A DNA stretch of 11,620 bases from an uncultured Actinomycetes bacterium (GTDB lineage: Bacteria > Actinomycetota > Actinomycetes > Nanopelagicales > Nanopelagicaceae): assembly GCA_903891755.1 (NCBI GenBank), contig CAITFY010000106.1:1-11620 (forward strand), given 5' to 3'. A program made the translations under genes and the position numbers. The stretch's first letter is position 1. Each line of letters begins with the position of its first letter. Below, in pieces: positions 1 through 6,780 of the stretch. The notes beneath the pieces are model-generated. The model made no database searches, had not been told where the DNA came from, and was given only the letters and a program-made list of their open reading frames with translations.

Positions 1-252
1 ATCTCCGACGGAACCAACACCTTGAAGGCAACCTTCGATCCAAACGCTTCAGCTCACGCCAAAGATGGTGCTGCACCAACTAACGTAACGATTAGCGGAA
101 ATGTGATTATCACTGGCGGAACAGGCAAGTATGCAGGAGCTACGGGGACGTTGAAGTTCACAGGTGGCTTCCCAGTCGCTGCAACAGCAGCAGGCACAAA
201 GGATTCTGGTGCACTCACCCTGACAATCTCTGGTTCATTTACAACAAAGTAA
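1..252 (+). CDS. 3' end of a secreted or surface beta-rich protein (AOC-barrel/dirigent-like), partial
   Basis: The reading frame is open from base 1 and ends at TAA 250-252, giving 83 residues of a protein whose start lies outside the window. The visible part is rich in Gly, Thr and Ala. It carries the stretch TGGTGKYAGATGTLKFTGG (about residues 36-54), which resembles the 'GTGxFAGAxGTL' strand-turn of small beta-barrel secreted proteins (allene-oxide-cyclase/dirigent-like barrel). That link rests on motif resemblance only. No catalytic residues can be named. The next gene starts 37 bp downstream on the same strand and also encodes an exported protein, so the two are probably co-transcribed. 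An internal TTG at 22 is not taken as the start, because the frame is open and the composition uniform upstream of it. I am confident that this is coding and only moderately confident of the fold. Confidence 0.7.
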   Translation: MSDGTNTLKATFDPNASAHAKDGAAPTNVTISGNVIITGGTGKYAGATGTLKFTGGFPVAATAAGTKDSGALTLTISGSFTTK

Positions 253-274
253 TTTGAAAATTAGTTCTCAACCA

Positions 275-281
275 AAAGGAG
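275..281 (+). promoter_or_regulatory. Ribosome binding site that sets the start at 290
   Basis: AAAGGAG lies 8 nt before ATG 290. It favours this ATG over the upstream in-frame TTG at 254. The choice also places a standard signal peptide exactly at the N-terminus. Confidence 0.75.
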
Positions 282-289
282 CAAAGGTA

Positions 290-1246
290 ATGAAAATAAG
301 GTCAACCAAAACCCTGATAGTGGCTCTCGCCATTACAGGAACCGCACTCGTTGGTACCCCAGCATTTGCTGCGGCAACAACACCAACTCTCGTCCTCTCA
401 GGCGGAAGCTCAGTCTTCGGTCTTGATCCAGCAATCATCGTCGCTACTGCTGGTGCCCCAGGAAACGTTGCTTTCTCGGTTGGTACCAATGTAATTAAGG
501 GCTGCGAAGCAATTGCGACAACAACAGTTGCACCATTTGTTGCGAAGTGCACATGGGCACCTGCAGCTCCAGGAGCTACAGTTTTGAATGCAACTTTGAC
601 ACCAACAGATTCAGTTGGATTTACAGTTGCAAATGCAACTCCAATCACCGTAAAGATTGGTACTCCAGTACAAGGAACCACTCCCAACCCAATCAGCCTT
701 TACGTTGATGAGGTTCTAGCTAGTGGATCTACTGGAGCACTCGCACCTCGCTTCGGAGTAAGTTGCGCAGTTACAAGCCAATACATTCTTGGACAGACAA
801 TCGTCTTCCGCGTCTATGGAAATGACTCAGACCTCGGTGGCGCTGTACTTGATTCAACCAACGTTGCAAGTGCAAGCATCCAAGTAGCTGGCGTAGCAAC
901 ACCAATTCCACTCACATATGGAAACCACAGTGGAGTCGCTTTCTGGAGCGGTGTCCTAAAGACAGGAACAGCACCAGGCCTCTACAGCACTCTCGGTGTA
1001 ATCAACTTCAAGGTAACTGTTGTTACCAAGGATCAAGACACAGTCAAGGTATTGGCTACAAAGCTTCAACCACGCATGCTCAATGGAGTTCGCGTAAAGG
1101 ATGCTTCAGGCCGCACAGTTTATGACCGTGTCAGCTATTACCGCACAGTCCCTGTTATTCCTGCTCTCAAGGGTGCAGTTGGAGTATGGCAGTCAAACTT
1201 CACTGCTTCTTCACTTCTCACCTTGTACGCAGTACCAACAAACTAA
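290..1246 (+). CDS. Secreted protein of unknown function with N-terminal Ig-like domain
   Basis: This is a 318-residue exported protein. Residues 1-27 form a clear signal peptide: a K/R-rich start, a hydrophobic core LIVALAITGTALVG, and cleavage after AFA (27). Residues 30-125 look like a bacterial Ig-like beta domain, with C72 and C87 placed to form a disulfide. Residues 150-250 form a second beta-rich domain with the distinctive stretch IVFRVYGNDSDLGG (about 171-184) and a W/H-containing strand near 'GNHSGVAFWSG' (209-219). The last 60 residues are richer in basic residues and Tyr. There is no sortase LPxTG motif, lipobox or C-terminal membrane segment, so the protein is either released or held non-covalently. 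It sits between two other secreted-protein genes and probably belongs to one operon with them. I do not recognise a named family for the C-terminal domain, and function is unknown. Confidence 0.85.
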   Translation: MKIRSTKTLIVALAITGTALVGTPAFAAATTPTLVLSGGSSVFGLDPAIIVATAGAPGNVAFSVGTNVIKGCEAIATTTVAPFVAKCTWAPAAPGATVLNATLTPTDSVGFTVANATPITVKIGTPVQGTTPNPISLYVDEVLASGSTGALAPRFGVSCAVTSQYILGQTIVFRVYGNDSDLGGAVLDSTNVASASIQVAGVATPIPLTYGNHSGVAFWSGVLKTGTAPGLYSTLGVINFKVTVVTKDQDTVKVLATKLQPRMLNGVRVKDASGRTVYDRVSYYRTVPVIPALKGAVGVWQSNFTASSLLTLYAVPTN

Positions 1247-1330
1247 AAAGCAACCACAACTAAATAAGTAAGAACCTCTGACGCGGTTCCTACACAACAA
1301 CCAATTATCAAACTTAGGAAAGGGTCCATC

Positions 1331-3013
1331 ATGAAAACCAAAATAGCTTCACCCCGATTAGCACTAGTAGCAAAAGGCGTCGTAGTGTCGCTCTTCTCGG
1401 TATTCCTGGTGGCCCCGGCCCTAGGTGCTGATACGCAGTACACACCAATCACCTTGGTGGCACCAACTGGCATTCCAAATGTTGCACCGCTTCCATTCAC
1501 CGCGGTGAAATCTGAAGCGTTCACAATTCCCACAACCATGCAAAATCTGACTGTCACTCCTAACCAGGGTGTTGTCGGATCACCGATGGTTGTCTCTGGA
1601 ACTGGGCTTCCAGCGAGCACAACTCTGCAGCTCACTTGGGGTACAGCCTCTGGTACGTGGGTCGCAGATGTTCAACCAAGCTCAGTGAACTACTTGGGAG
1701 ATAGCATCTCGAAGTTCAATGTAAACATGACAACAGTCACGACTGACGCTGCCGGAGCATTTACCTTCGCATCTAAGGTGCCTGAAGATTTCGGTGGAGT
1801 TCACGATATCTACGCAGTAGTAAATGGAGCGGCAGTTGCTCACGGTGGATACCAGACAACACGTGCTTTGACGATCTCTCCAACAAGCGGTCCAATTGGC
1901 ACACCAATCACCATTACCTACACAGGTATGGGCGCAACTCTCTATACGGCAGGAGCAGCAGTTCACTGGGATAACAACATGGCCGGTGAGATGCAAGCTC
2001 TCTGGACTCGCGGAACAGGTCAAGTAGTTATTCGCGCAGCTGGTCCACGCGGAGTTCACTATGTAAATGTCGGCGATGCAATCGGTGTTACCTACATGAA
2101 TATCATTCAATCACCAGTTCCTTATGCAAATGGTGGATCACTTCCATTCGTTGTAACTAACGATCCCGGTGTTGGAAAGCCTTCTGTAACCTTCCCTGCA
2201 GATGTGCAACCAACCACCCCGCTTCGCACCACACTTTCTACCGTTGGACTAGATCCAGCTACTAAGGCAGTCATGACTCTCTCAAAGACAAGTGGTGACA
2301 TTCTCTCCAAGGTTAATGTCAAAACTTCTCAGGTTGCCGTAGATGGCACCTATCAAATCGTCTGGTCAACTGTGGTCGGAAACCGAGTTAACTGCACCGG
2401 TGTTTGCTGGTCCTTCAATGCAATTCCACTTGGTACAGCAACCGTCGTAAACGGTTCATCATCTACAGATATAACCATTCCAGATAACCTAGGTGGATTC
2501 CACGTAATCCAGATGGTTAAGGGAAGCGTCATTGAAGCTCAATCCCCATTCTATGTAAAAGAGAGCATCATGCCTTTCTATGATGCTAAAGGAAAAGTAA
2601 CGGGCATGGGCGTTGCAGCTTTCGATCCTTCAACCTCTCCAGATTCAGTAGCTCGTGGACAAGCAGGAGATCCAACAACAACCTTTAAGAATGGTGATTA
2701 CTTCACCATCAGCATTAAGGGTGTTGGCTGGACTCAACTTGATAACACGCTCGCTGTAACCTACGACAACAACTACATTGGATATGGCTGTGGCTTTAAC
2801 TCCAATGGATATATGGTCATCAAGCTTGTAGCAACCGGTGCTCCTGGTACGCACATCATTGATCTCCACCCATTGCTCTACACAAACCAACCATCATTTG
2901 CTAACACACCTTATGGAATGCTCCCAGTCTTATCTTCAGATCGCGACTTCCCAGGTTTAGCACTTGGATATCAAGTACCTTCATTCCACTTCGCAATTAA
3001 GGTCACTCGATAA
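1331..3013 (+). CDS. Large secreted protein with repeated Ig/TIG-like beta modules, function unknown
   Basis: ATG 1331 has a good ribosome binding site (AGGAAAGGG, 1316-1324). The 560-residue product begins with a signal peptide: K/R residues up to 15, a hydrophobic core GVVVSLFSVFLVAPA, and likely cleavage near 32-33 (ALG-A-D). The rest is predicted to be extracellular beta structure. Residues about 73-180 and 182-276 each open with 'LTVTPNQGVVGSP' or 'LTISPTSGPIGTP', typical of IPT/TIG or other Ig-like modules. Related module ends recur: DFGGVHDIYAVVNG (153-166), GPRGVHYVNV (238-247), NLGGFHVIQMVKG (386-398) and GAPGTHIIDLHP (503-514). Cysteines C355 and C359 lie close together, and C487 is isolated. 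No anchor or enzymatic motif is visible. It follows the 318-residue secreted protein by 84 bp with no convincing terminator between, and a strong terminator follows it. A cell-surface or matrix role is inference. Confidence 0.88.
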   Translation: MKTKIASPRLALVAKGVVVSLFSVFLVAPALGADTQYTPITLVAPTGIPNVAPLPFTAVKSEAFTIPTTMQNLTVTPNQGVVGSPMVVSGTGLPASTTLQLTWGTASGTWVADVQPSSVNYLGDSISKFNVNMTTVTTDAAGAFTFASKVPEDFGGVHDIYAVVNGAAVAHGGYQTTRALTISPTSGPIGTPITITYTGMGATLYTAGAAVHWDNNMAGEMQALWTRGTGQVVIRAAGPRGVHYVNVGDAIGVTYMNIIQSPVPYANGGSLPFVVTNDPGVGKPSVTFPADVQPTTPLRTTLSTVGLDPATKAVMTLSKTSGDILSKVNVKTSQVAVDGTYQIVWSTVVGNRVNCTGVCWSFNAIPLGTATVVNGSSSTDITIPDNLGGFHVIQMVKGSVIEAQSPFYVKESIMPFYDAKGKVTGMGVAAFDPSTSPDSVARGQAGDPTTTFKNGDYFTISIKGVGWTQLDNTLAVTYDNNYIGYGCGFNSNGYMVIKLVATGAPGTHIIDLHPLLYTNQPSFANTPYGMLPVLSSDRDFPGLALGYQVPSFHFAIKVTR

Positions 3014-3027
3014 AAGTAGTTAGCCGT

Positions 3028-3071
3028 ACTAGCCCCGCTCCTCAATACGAGGCGTGGGGCTAGTTTCTTTT
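3028..3071 (+). terminator. Strong intrinsic terminator ending the secreted-protein cluster
   Basis: A perfect 9-bp stem, ACTAGCCCC (3028-3036) with GGGGCTAGT (3056-3064), continues inward with pairs through 3043/3049 (one T/C mismatch) and closes on the loop AATAC. TTTCTTTT (3064-3071) follows, as in a Rho-independent terminator for the + strand. The hairpin also covers the stop codon (3060-3062) of the convergent transporter gene. On that strand only a TTTT some 12 nt downstream could serve as a U-tract, so its action there is uncertain. Confidence 0.9.
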
Positions 3072-5150
3072 GCCGTCCTTATGAAATGAAGGAAGCCACC
3101 AATTCCATTTTCCGAGTAAGACCATTGCACTTGGTAGTAAGAGACCCCGAACAATTGTGGCATCTACGAGAACTCCGAAGCCCAATCCAATTCCAATTTC
3201 TTGAAGTCCAGCGAAATGTCCAAACGCTAGTCCAGAGACAGCTCCAATAAAGATAAGGGCCGCGCTCGTTACAACAATGCCTGTCTGTGCCACACCCTCT
3301 TTGATTGCTTCATCGTCGCCCGCGCCATTCAACTTTGCCTCTTTGATTCGAGAAATAATAAATACTTCGTAATCCATGGAGACCCCAAAGAGCAAGACAA
3401 AGAGGAAAACCAGAGCCCACGCTTCTATTTGATTGAGGTGGTAGATGCCCAACCAACTGGAAACCCTCTGATTACCAAATGCAAAGACCACGATTCCGTA
3501 AGAGGTTGCCAATGAAACGAGATCCAACAAAATCGCTTTGAGTGGTAGAACGACGGAGCGCAAAATTCTTGTTAAGAAGAGGAATGTGGCGAGCAGGGCG
3601 AGTGCAATGATCCACGGGAATGAGCGGCCAAGTGTCTTGAGCAGATCTGAGCCTTGGGCGGCAGCCCCACCTAGATAAAATTGAGCTTGAGCGCTGAAGC
3701 CGTACTTCTCAAGTGAGATCTTTCGAAGTTCTGAGACCAATTTTTGCGCCTGGGGTTCACCGAAACTATGGCGGGCAAAGATAAATATCCGTAAGTAACG
3801 ACCAGTTGCCTCTACATAAGGCTCTTTAGCGCCGCTGGCTACAACAAGTGCCTCAGGGTTCTTCGAGAGCTCCGTCGTAAGGGCCTTTCGGGCGATGAGA
3901 ACAGAGGGGGATTGGGACAACCCCGCAGATCCCAGATCAATGATCATTTGATTTGGAGTCACAACTCCAGATCCAACTTTCGATGAGACCAAGGTGATGG
4001 CTCTCTGGGACTCTAGGTTCGCGGGTACAGCGGTGAGCGAGCTAGGGGTGATGTGAAGTGAAAAGAGTGAAGCAGATAGCGCTGCAACCAGCACAAGGCC
4101 AGCGACTAAAACCTTGAGTGGTTTTCTGATGATGAATTCGGCCACTCGAGCAAAGGGTGCAACTGCTTCTAGTGAGCGTCTACCACCGCTAGGAAGAAGT
4201 AAAAGGATGATTGGCTGCAAGGTAACTGCCGTCAAGATTGAGACGAGAGGTACGAGCGCGGATGTAATTCCAAGGGAGCGGATGAAGGGAATCGGAACCA
4301 AAATCAGGGTCGCAAGACCTATGGCAACTGTGACTCCTGAAACCATCACGGTTTTGCCGGCACTCTGCATAGTTCGTAGAACTGCGCTTTCTGGATTGGA
4401 AGGAGTTTGGGCTAGTTCGCGGCGGTAGCGAAAAACCATCAGAAGTGAGTAGTCGATGGCTAATCCCAAACCAATCAACTCCACAATATTTGGAATATAG
4501 AGAACCACTAAGAAGTGTTGTGCGTTTAAGAAGACTAAAGAGGCTGTGGCTGAAATTGATGCGATTGCAAAGATGAGAGGTGTAAAGACTTGGAAGCTAA
4601 ATCCAAGTACGAGCAATAAAATTGCTATGGCGAACAAGATTCCTATCAACTCGCCTCTATGTAAATCTTTATTAAGTATCGGGGTCACATCACTCTTGAT
4701 GGCGGGAGGTCCTGTGACAAGCACCCCTGGTAATCCCGATGTCTTTAGAATCTTTCTTAACGGATCAGTGAATTCCGAAGCCTGGGAGAGCGAGAGCGCA
4801 GTATTTATATTTACAAAGAGGGTTCCACCCAAGGCTTTTTGCTCGCCGATTTGAGAGGTGGGAACGACGCGAGCGGCATCAGCAATCTTTGCTTTGAAAC
4901 CCGAAATTTGAACGTTAGTAGCATTTTTGAATTGATAGATAACAGTAAAAGTCCCCTCCACATTCTCATGAAAGTGCTTGATCAGTATTTGATCTGCTTC
5001 TTCGGATGAGCTATGCGGCACGTTAAGAGAGGTTGTTAAATGTGAATCTATTTTCGTACTTGAAAAAACTCCAAGAATTATGAGAAGTATCCATGCAAGT
5101 AGAACTGTCTTTCGGTATTTCAAGACCGTCAAAGTCCATTTTTCTAGCAC
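3060..5150 (-). CDS. MMPL-family (MmpL/YdfJ-type) RND transporter
   Basis: A 696-residue inner-membrane protein with the full 12-TM RND layout. TM1 is near residues 14-31, followed by an external domain (32-165) and TM2-TM6 (about 164-320). TM7 is near 346-365, followed by a second external domain (366-510) and TM8-TM12 (about 511-680). The two proton-relay Asp-Tyr pairs of MmpL proteins are present: GLAIDYSLL in TM4 (D233) and GVSMDYEVF in TM10 (D593). The C-terminus has the family signature LVDATIVRGLLLP and then NWWLP. Family members export lipids or other hydrophobic compounds using the proton motive force; the substrate here is unknown. I chose GTG 5150 because it begins the usual short cytoplasmic N-terminus (LEKWTLTVLKYRKTV) and because a -10 box sits exactly 6 nt upstream. 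An in-frame TTG at 5192 would consume the whole divergent promoter region. No regulator gene is adjacent. Confidence 0.93.
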   Translation of the reverse strand: MLEKWTLTVLKYRKTVLLAWILLIILGVFSSTKIDSHLTTSLNVPHSSSEEADQILIKHFHENVEGTFTVIYQFKNATNVQISGFKAKIADAARVVPTSQIGEQKALGGTLFVNINTALSLSQASEFTDPLRKILKTSGLPGVLVTGPPAIKSDVTPILNKDLHRGELIGILFAIAILLLVLGFSFQVFTPLIFAIASISATASLVFLNAQHFLVVLYIPNIVELIGLGLAIDYSLLMVFRYRRELAQTPSNPESAVLRTMQSAGKTVMVSGVTVAIGLATLILVPIPFIRSLGITSALVPLVSILTAVTLQPIILLLLPSGGRRSLEAVAPFARVAEFIIRKPLKVLVAGLVLVAALSASLFSLHITPSSLTAVPANLESQRAITLVSSKVGSGVVTPNQMIIDLGSAGLSQSPSVLIARKALTTELSKNPEALVVASGAKEPYVEATGRYLRIFIFARHSFGEPQAQKLVSELRKISLEKYGFSAQAQFYLGGAAAQGSDLLKTLGRSFPWIIALALLATFLFLTRILRSVVLPLKAILLDLVSLATSYGIVVFAFGNQRVSSWLGIYHLNQIEAWALVFLFVLLFGVSMDYEVFIISRIKEAKLNGAGDDEAIKEGVAQTGIVVTSAALIFIGAVSGLAFGHFAGLQEIGIGLGFGVLVDATIVRGLLLPSAMVLLGKWNWWLPSFHKDGKRN

Positions 5151-5156
5151 CAGGCA

Positions 5157-5162
5157 AGTGTA
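5157..5162 (-). promoter_or_regulatory. -10 box for a leaderless MMPL transcript
   Basis: Read on the - strand the hexamer is TACACT, a TANNNT-type -10. It lies exactly 6 nt before GTG 5150, so transcription would begin at the start codon itself. There is no Shine-Dalgarno sequence before this GTG and no clear -35. Confidence 0.55.
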
Positions 5163-5180
5163 TGTCAGGGTCTTGCGCGA

Positions 5181-5186
5181 TAGGAT
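5181..5186 (+). promoter_or_regulatory. -10 box (or ribosome binding site) before the ACC deaminase gene
   Basis: TAGGAT fits TANNNT and lies exactly 6 nt before ATG 5193, as expected of a leaderless mRNA. The same bases contain AGGA (5182-5185), which could serve as a weak ribosome binding site with 7-nt spacing if transcription begins further upstream. The divergent space is only 42 bp, so a leaderless start is the more economical reading. Confidence 0.5.
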
Positions 5187-5192
5187 TTCCAA

Positions 5193-6215
5193 ATGTCACG
5201 TACAAAACTCGAGTCATTTCCTAAAGCCCAATTAACCTTCGGTCCATCTCCTATCCATCGCCTTGATCGATTAACAGAGCACCTAGGTGGCAAGGTTGAG
5301 ATTTGGGCGAAGCGTGAAGATGTTAATTCTGGCTTGGCTTATGGAGGCAATAAAACCCGCAAGCTTGAGTACTTGGCGGCAGAGGCTTTGGCGCAAGGAT
5401 GTGACACTCTGGTTTCGATTGGTGGTGTTCAATCAAATCACACTCGTCAGGTAGCAGCCGTGGCCGCAAAGCTCGGTCTCAAATGTGTTTTGGTACAAGA
5501 ACACTGGGTCGATTGGGATGAGGTGAATTACGAGAAGACCGGAAATATTTTGCTCAGCAGAATCATGGGAGCAGAAGTTCGATTAGATGCTGCTGGCTTT
5601 GACATTGGTTTTCGTAAATCATGGGAAGAGGCAATTTCAGATGTGATTGCTCGCGGAGGCAAGCCTTATGCGATTCCTGCCGGTGCATCTGATCACCCAC
5701 TTGGAGGTCATGGTTTTGCAGGATGGGCATTTGAGGTGGAAGACCAAGAGAAAACTTTAGGTTTCACCTTTGACAACGTCATTGTTTGCTCGGTCACCGG
5801 TTCGACTCAGGCTGGAATGATTGCGGGATTTGCTCATAGCAATCGCGCACAAGATGTCCTCGGAATTGATGCATCGGCAACTGTTGAGAAGACATGGGAT
5901 CAGATAAAACGCATTGCGACGAGAACTGCCGCTGCCATTGATCTTGGGCGCGAACTGGAAGATTCAGAGATTGTGTTGCTCGATGGGTGGCACGATGGAA
6001 TCTACGGAGTTGCCAGCGAGCATACGATTGAAGGAATTGAATTAGTCGCTCGTCTTGAAGGAATGATTACCGATCCGGTGTATGAAGGTAAATCAATCAC
6101 CGCACTTATCGATCTGGTTAAAGAAGGTCGCTTTAAAGACGGAAGCAGAATTCTTTACGCCCACTTAGGTGGACAACCCGCTATAAATGGGTATTCAACA
6201 GCCTTTAAGAGTTAA
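5193..6215 (+). CDS. acdS: 1-aminocyclopropane-1-carboxylate deaminase
   Basis: A cytosolic PLP enzyme that opens the cyclopropane ring of ACC to give ammonia and 2-oxobutanoate. The 340 residues match the family length (about 338). PLP binds the lysine of GGNKTRKLEYL (K54), and the QSNHTR loop (80-85) follows. The C-terminus has DPVYEGKS (catalytic Y297, E298) and LYAHLGGQPAINGY (L325). From the literature on Pseudomonas enzymes, Glu295 and Leu322 mark true ACC deaminase, whereas D-cysteine desulfhydrases carry Ser/Thr and Thr there. With the +3 offset seen at the PLP lysine, E298 and L325 are those residues, so ACC deaminase is favoured. It is transcribed divergently from the MMPL transporter across 42 bp and ends 12 bp before the convergent gene at 6228. 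No Lrp-type AcdR regulator is adjacent. In bacteria the gene is often plant-associated and often transferred between lineages. Confidence 0.92.
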   Translation: MSRTKLESFPKAQLTFGPSPIHRLDRLTEHLGGKVEIWAKREDVNSGLAYGGNKTRKLEYLAAEALAQGCDTLVSIGGVQSNHTRQVAAVAAKLGLKCVLVQEHWVDWDEVNYEKTGNILLSRIMGAEVRLDAAGFDIGFRKSWEEAISDVIARGGKPYAIPAGASDHPLGGHGFAGWAFEVEDQEKTLGFTFDNVIVCSVTGSTQAGMIAGFAHSNRAQDVLGIDASATVEKTWDQIKRIATRTAAAIDLGRELEDSEIVLLDGWHDGIYGVASEHTIEGIELVARLEGMITDPVYEGKSITALIDLVKEGRFKDGSRILYAHLGGQPAINGYSTAFKS

Positions 6216-6227
6216 AGCGAGAATTTG

Positions 6228-6665
6228 TTAAGCGACTCGTGAACCCATTTTGCGAGCCATCGCAAGAAGTTCGCGATCATTCAGGAGCTCTGCATCAATA
6301 TTCTTAAGGGCGTGAATACGAGGAGTTGGTAGTGTCTCTTCGCGGTGGAGTAAACGCGTGAACTCGTTTACAAGTCCGCCGCGGCGACTACCTTTTCCAA
6401 CAATAAATACTTGGTCGACGCCTTCAAGTCTGGCGGCGATGCGATCGGTATAACGTGAATCCAGGCGAGTAGTAAAACGACCAAAGAGGTTGCGAGTAAT
6501 GGTGCTTGCACTGAACTCACGTTGCATGAAACTTTTAGGAATCGAGTTGCGCTCATAAACAGTCTGAGCAATCACATTCTTATTGGAGAGATTGTTCCAG
6601 ATCTTGGTCTGCTCGCGTGAGATAACAACGAAAGCTTTGCGATTGCCTTGATTTGCACTATCCAT
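6228..6665 (-). CDS. Small alpha/beta protein, possibly eRF1-domain-like ('host attachment'/baeRF-like)
   Basis: A 145-residue basic soluble protein with no signal peptide or TM segment. It starts with a beta strand AFVVISREQTKIW (about 11-23). The middle is basic and predicted helical (RNLFGRFTTRLDSRYTDRIAARL, in part), followed by a beta-turn VDQVFIVGKGSRRGG (83-97). The C-terminal helix, LLNDRELLAMARK, closely resembles the 'TDRQLLALAR' ending of bacterial eRF1-domain-like proteins annotated as host-attachment or translational-machinery proteins. I infer that fold, with possible ribosome or RNA contact, from motif order only. ATG 6665 is chosen over ATG 6683 because GAGGA lies 6 nt before it. 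The gene upstream on the same strand (6781-7254) has the same motif order and may be a distant paralogue. The gene has its own plausible promoter, so it need not be co-transcribed with that neighbour. Confidence 0.8.
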   Translation of the reverse strand: MDSANQGNRKAFVVISREQTKIWNNLSNKNVIAQTVYERNSIPKSFMQREFSASTITRNLFGRFTTRLDSRYTDRIAARLEGVDQVFIVGKGSRRGGLVNEFTRLLHREETLPTPRIHALKNIDAELLNDRELLAMARKMGSRVA

Positions 6666-6671
6666 CGTAAG

Positions 6672-6676
6672 TCCTC
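6672..6676 (-). promoter_or_regulatory. Ribosome binding site fixing the start at 6665
   Basis: The - strand reads GAGGA, 6 nt before ATG 6665. The other candidate, ATG 6683, has no such sequence in front, and starting there would place the ribosome binding site inside the coding region. Confidence 0.75.
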
Positions 6677-6699
6677 GATACATTGGTGTTGGTACCCCA

Positions 6700-6728
6700 G
6701 GTATACGGAAGTCACAATAAGTTCACAA
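6700..6728 (-). promoter_or_regulatory. Sigma70-type promoter for the 6665-6228 gene
   Basis: On the - strand, TTGTGA (6728-6723) and TATACC (6705-6700) are separated by 17 bp, a standard -35/-10 arrangement. A second TTGTGA copy (6717-6712) lies inside the spacer, 11 bp downstream of the first. It could be half of a tandem operator or chance. The predicted transcript would have a leader of about 30 nt before ATG 6665. Confidence 0.5.
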
Positions 6729-6780
6729 AGCGTGAGGTTGAGTGGAGCATAAATCCTAGATAATCAATCTAATTGCGGGG

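Noticed and set aside
254..289. TTG 254 as an upstream start of the 318-residue secreted protein
   Set aside because: ATG 290 has a good ribosome binding site and begins a canonical signal peptide. The extension would bury the signal peptide and include the ribosome binding site.
1272..1289. Inverted repeat GAACC/GGTTC between the two secreted-protein genes
   Set aside because: Only 5 bp with an 8-nt loop and no T-run; too weak for a terminator.
1682..2110. Long open frame on the - strand inside the 560-residue gene (also 268-687 and 4114-4428 on the opposite strands of real genes)
   Set aside because: Composition is atypical (Cys/His-rich or otherwise low-complexity), there is no ribosome binding site or domain, and each is fully covered by a well-supported gene. 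They are shadow frames.
5151..5192. TTG 5192 as the start of the MMPL transporter
   Set aside because: It would abut the divergent acdS start and leave no promoter space. It has no ribosome binding site and adds an atypical N-terminus. GTG 5150 has an exactly placed -10.
5193..6215. D-cysteine desulfhydrase (dcyD) instead of ACC deaminase
   Set aside because: The specificity residues are Glu298 and Leu325, as in ACC deaminases, not the Ser/Thr and Thr of desulfhydrases.
6203..6217. CTTTAA/TTAAAG inverted repeat at the end of acdS as a terminator
   Set aside because: Six AT-rich pairs with no U-tract, overlapping the stop codon; likely chance.
6666..6683. ATG 6683 as the start of the 145-residue protein
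   Set aside because: No ribosome binding site precedes it, and the GAGGA that serves ATG 6665 would lie inside the gene.
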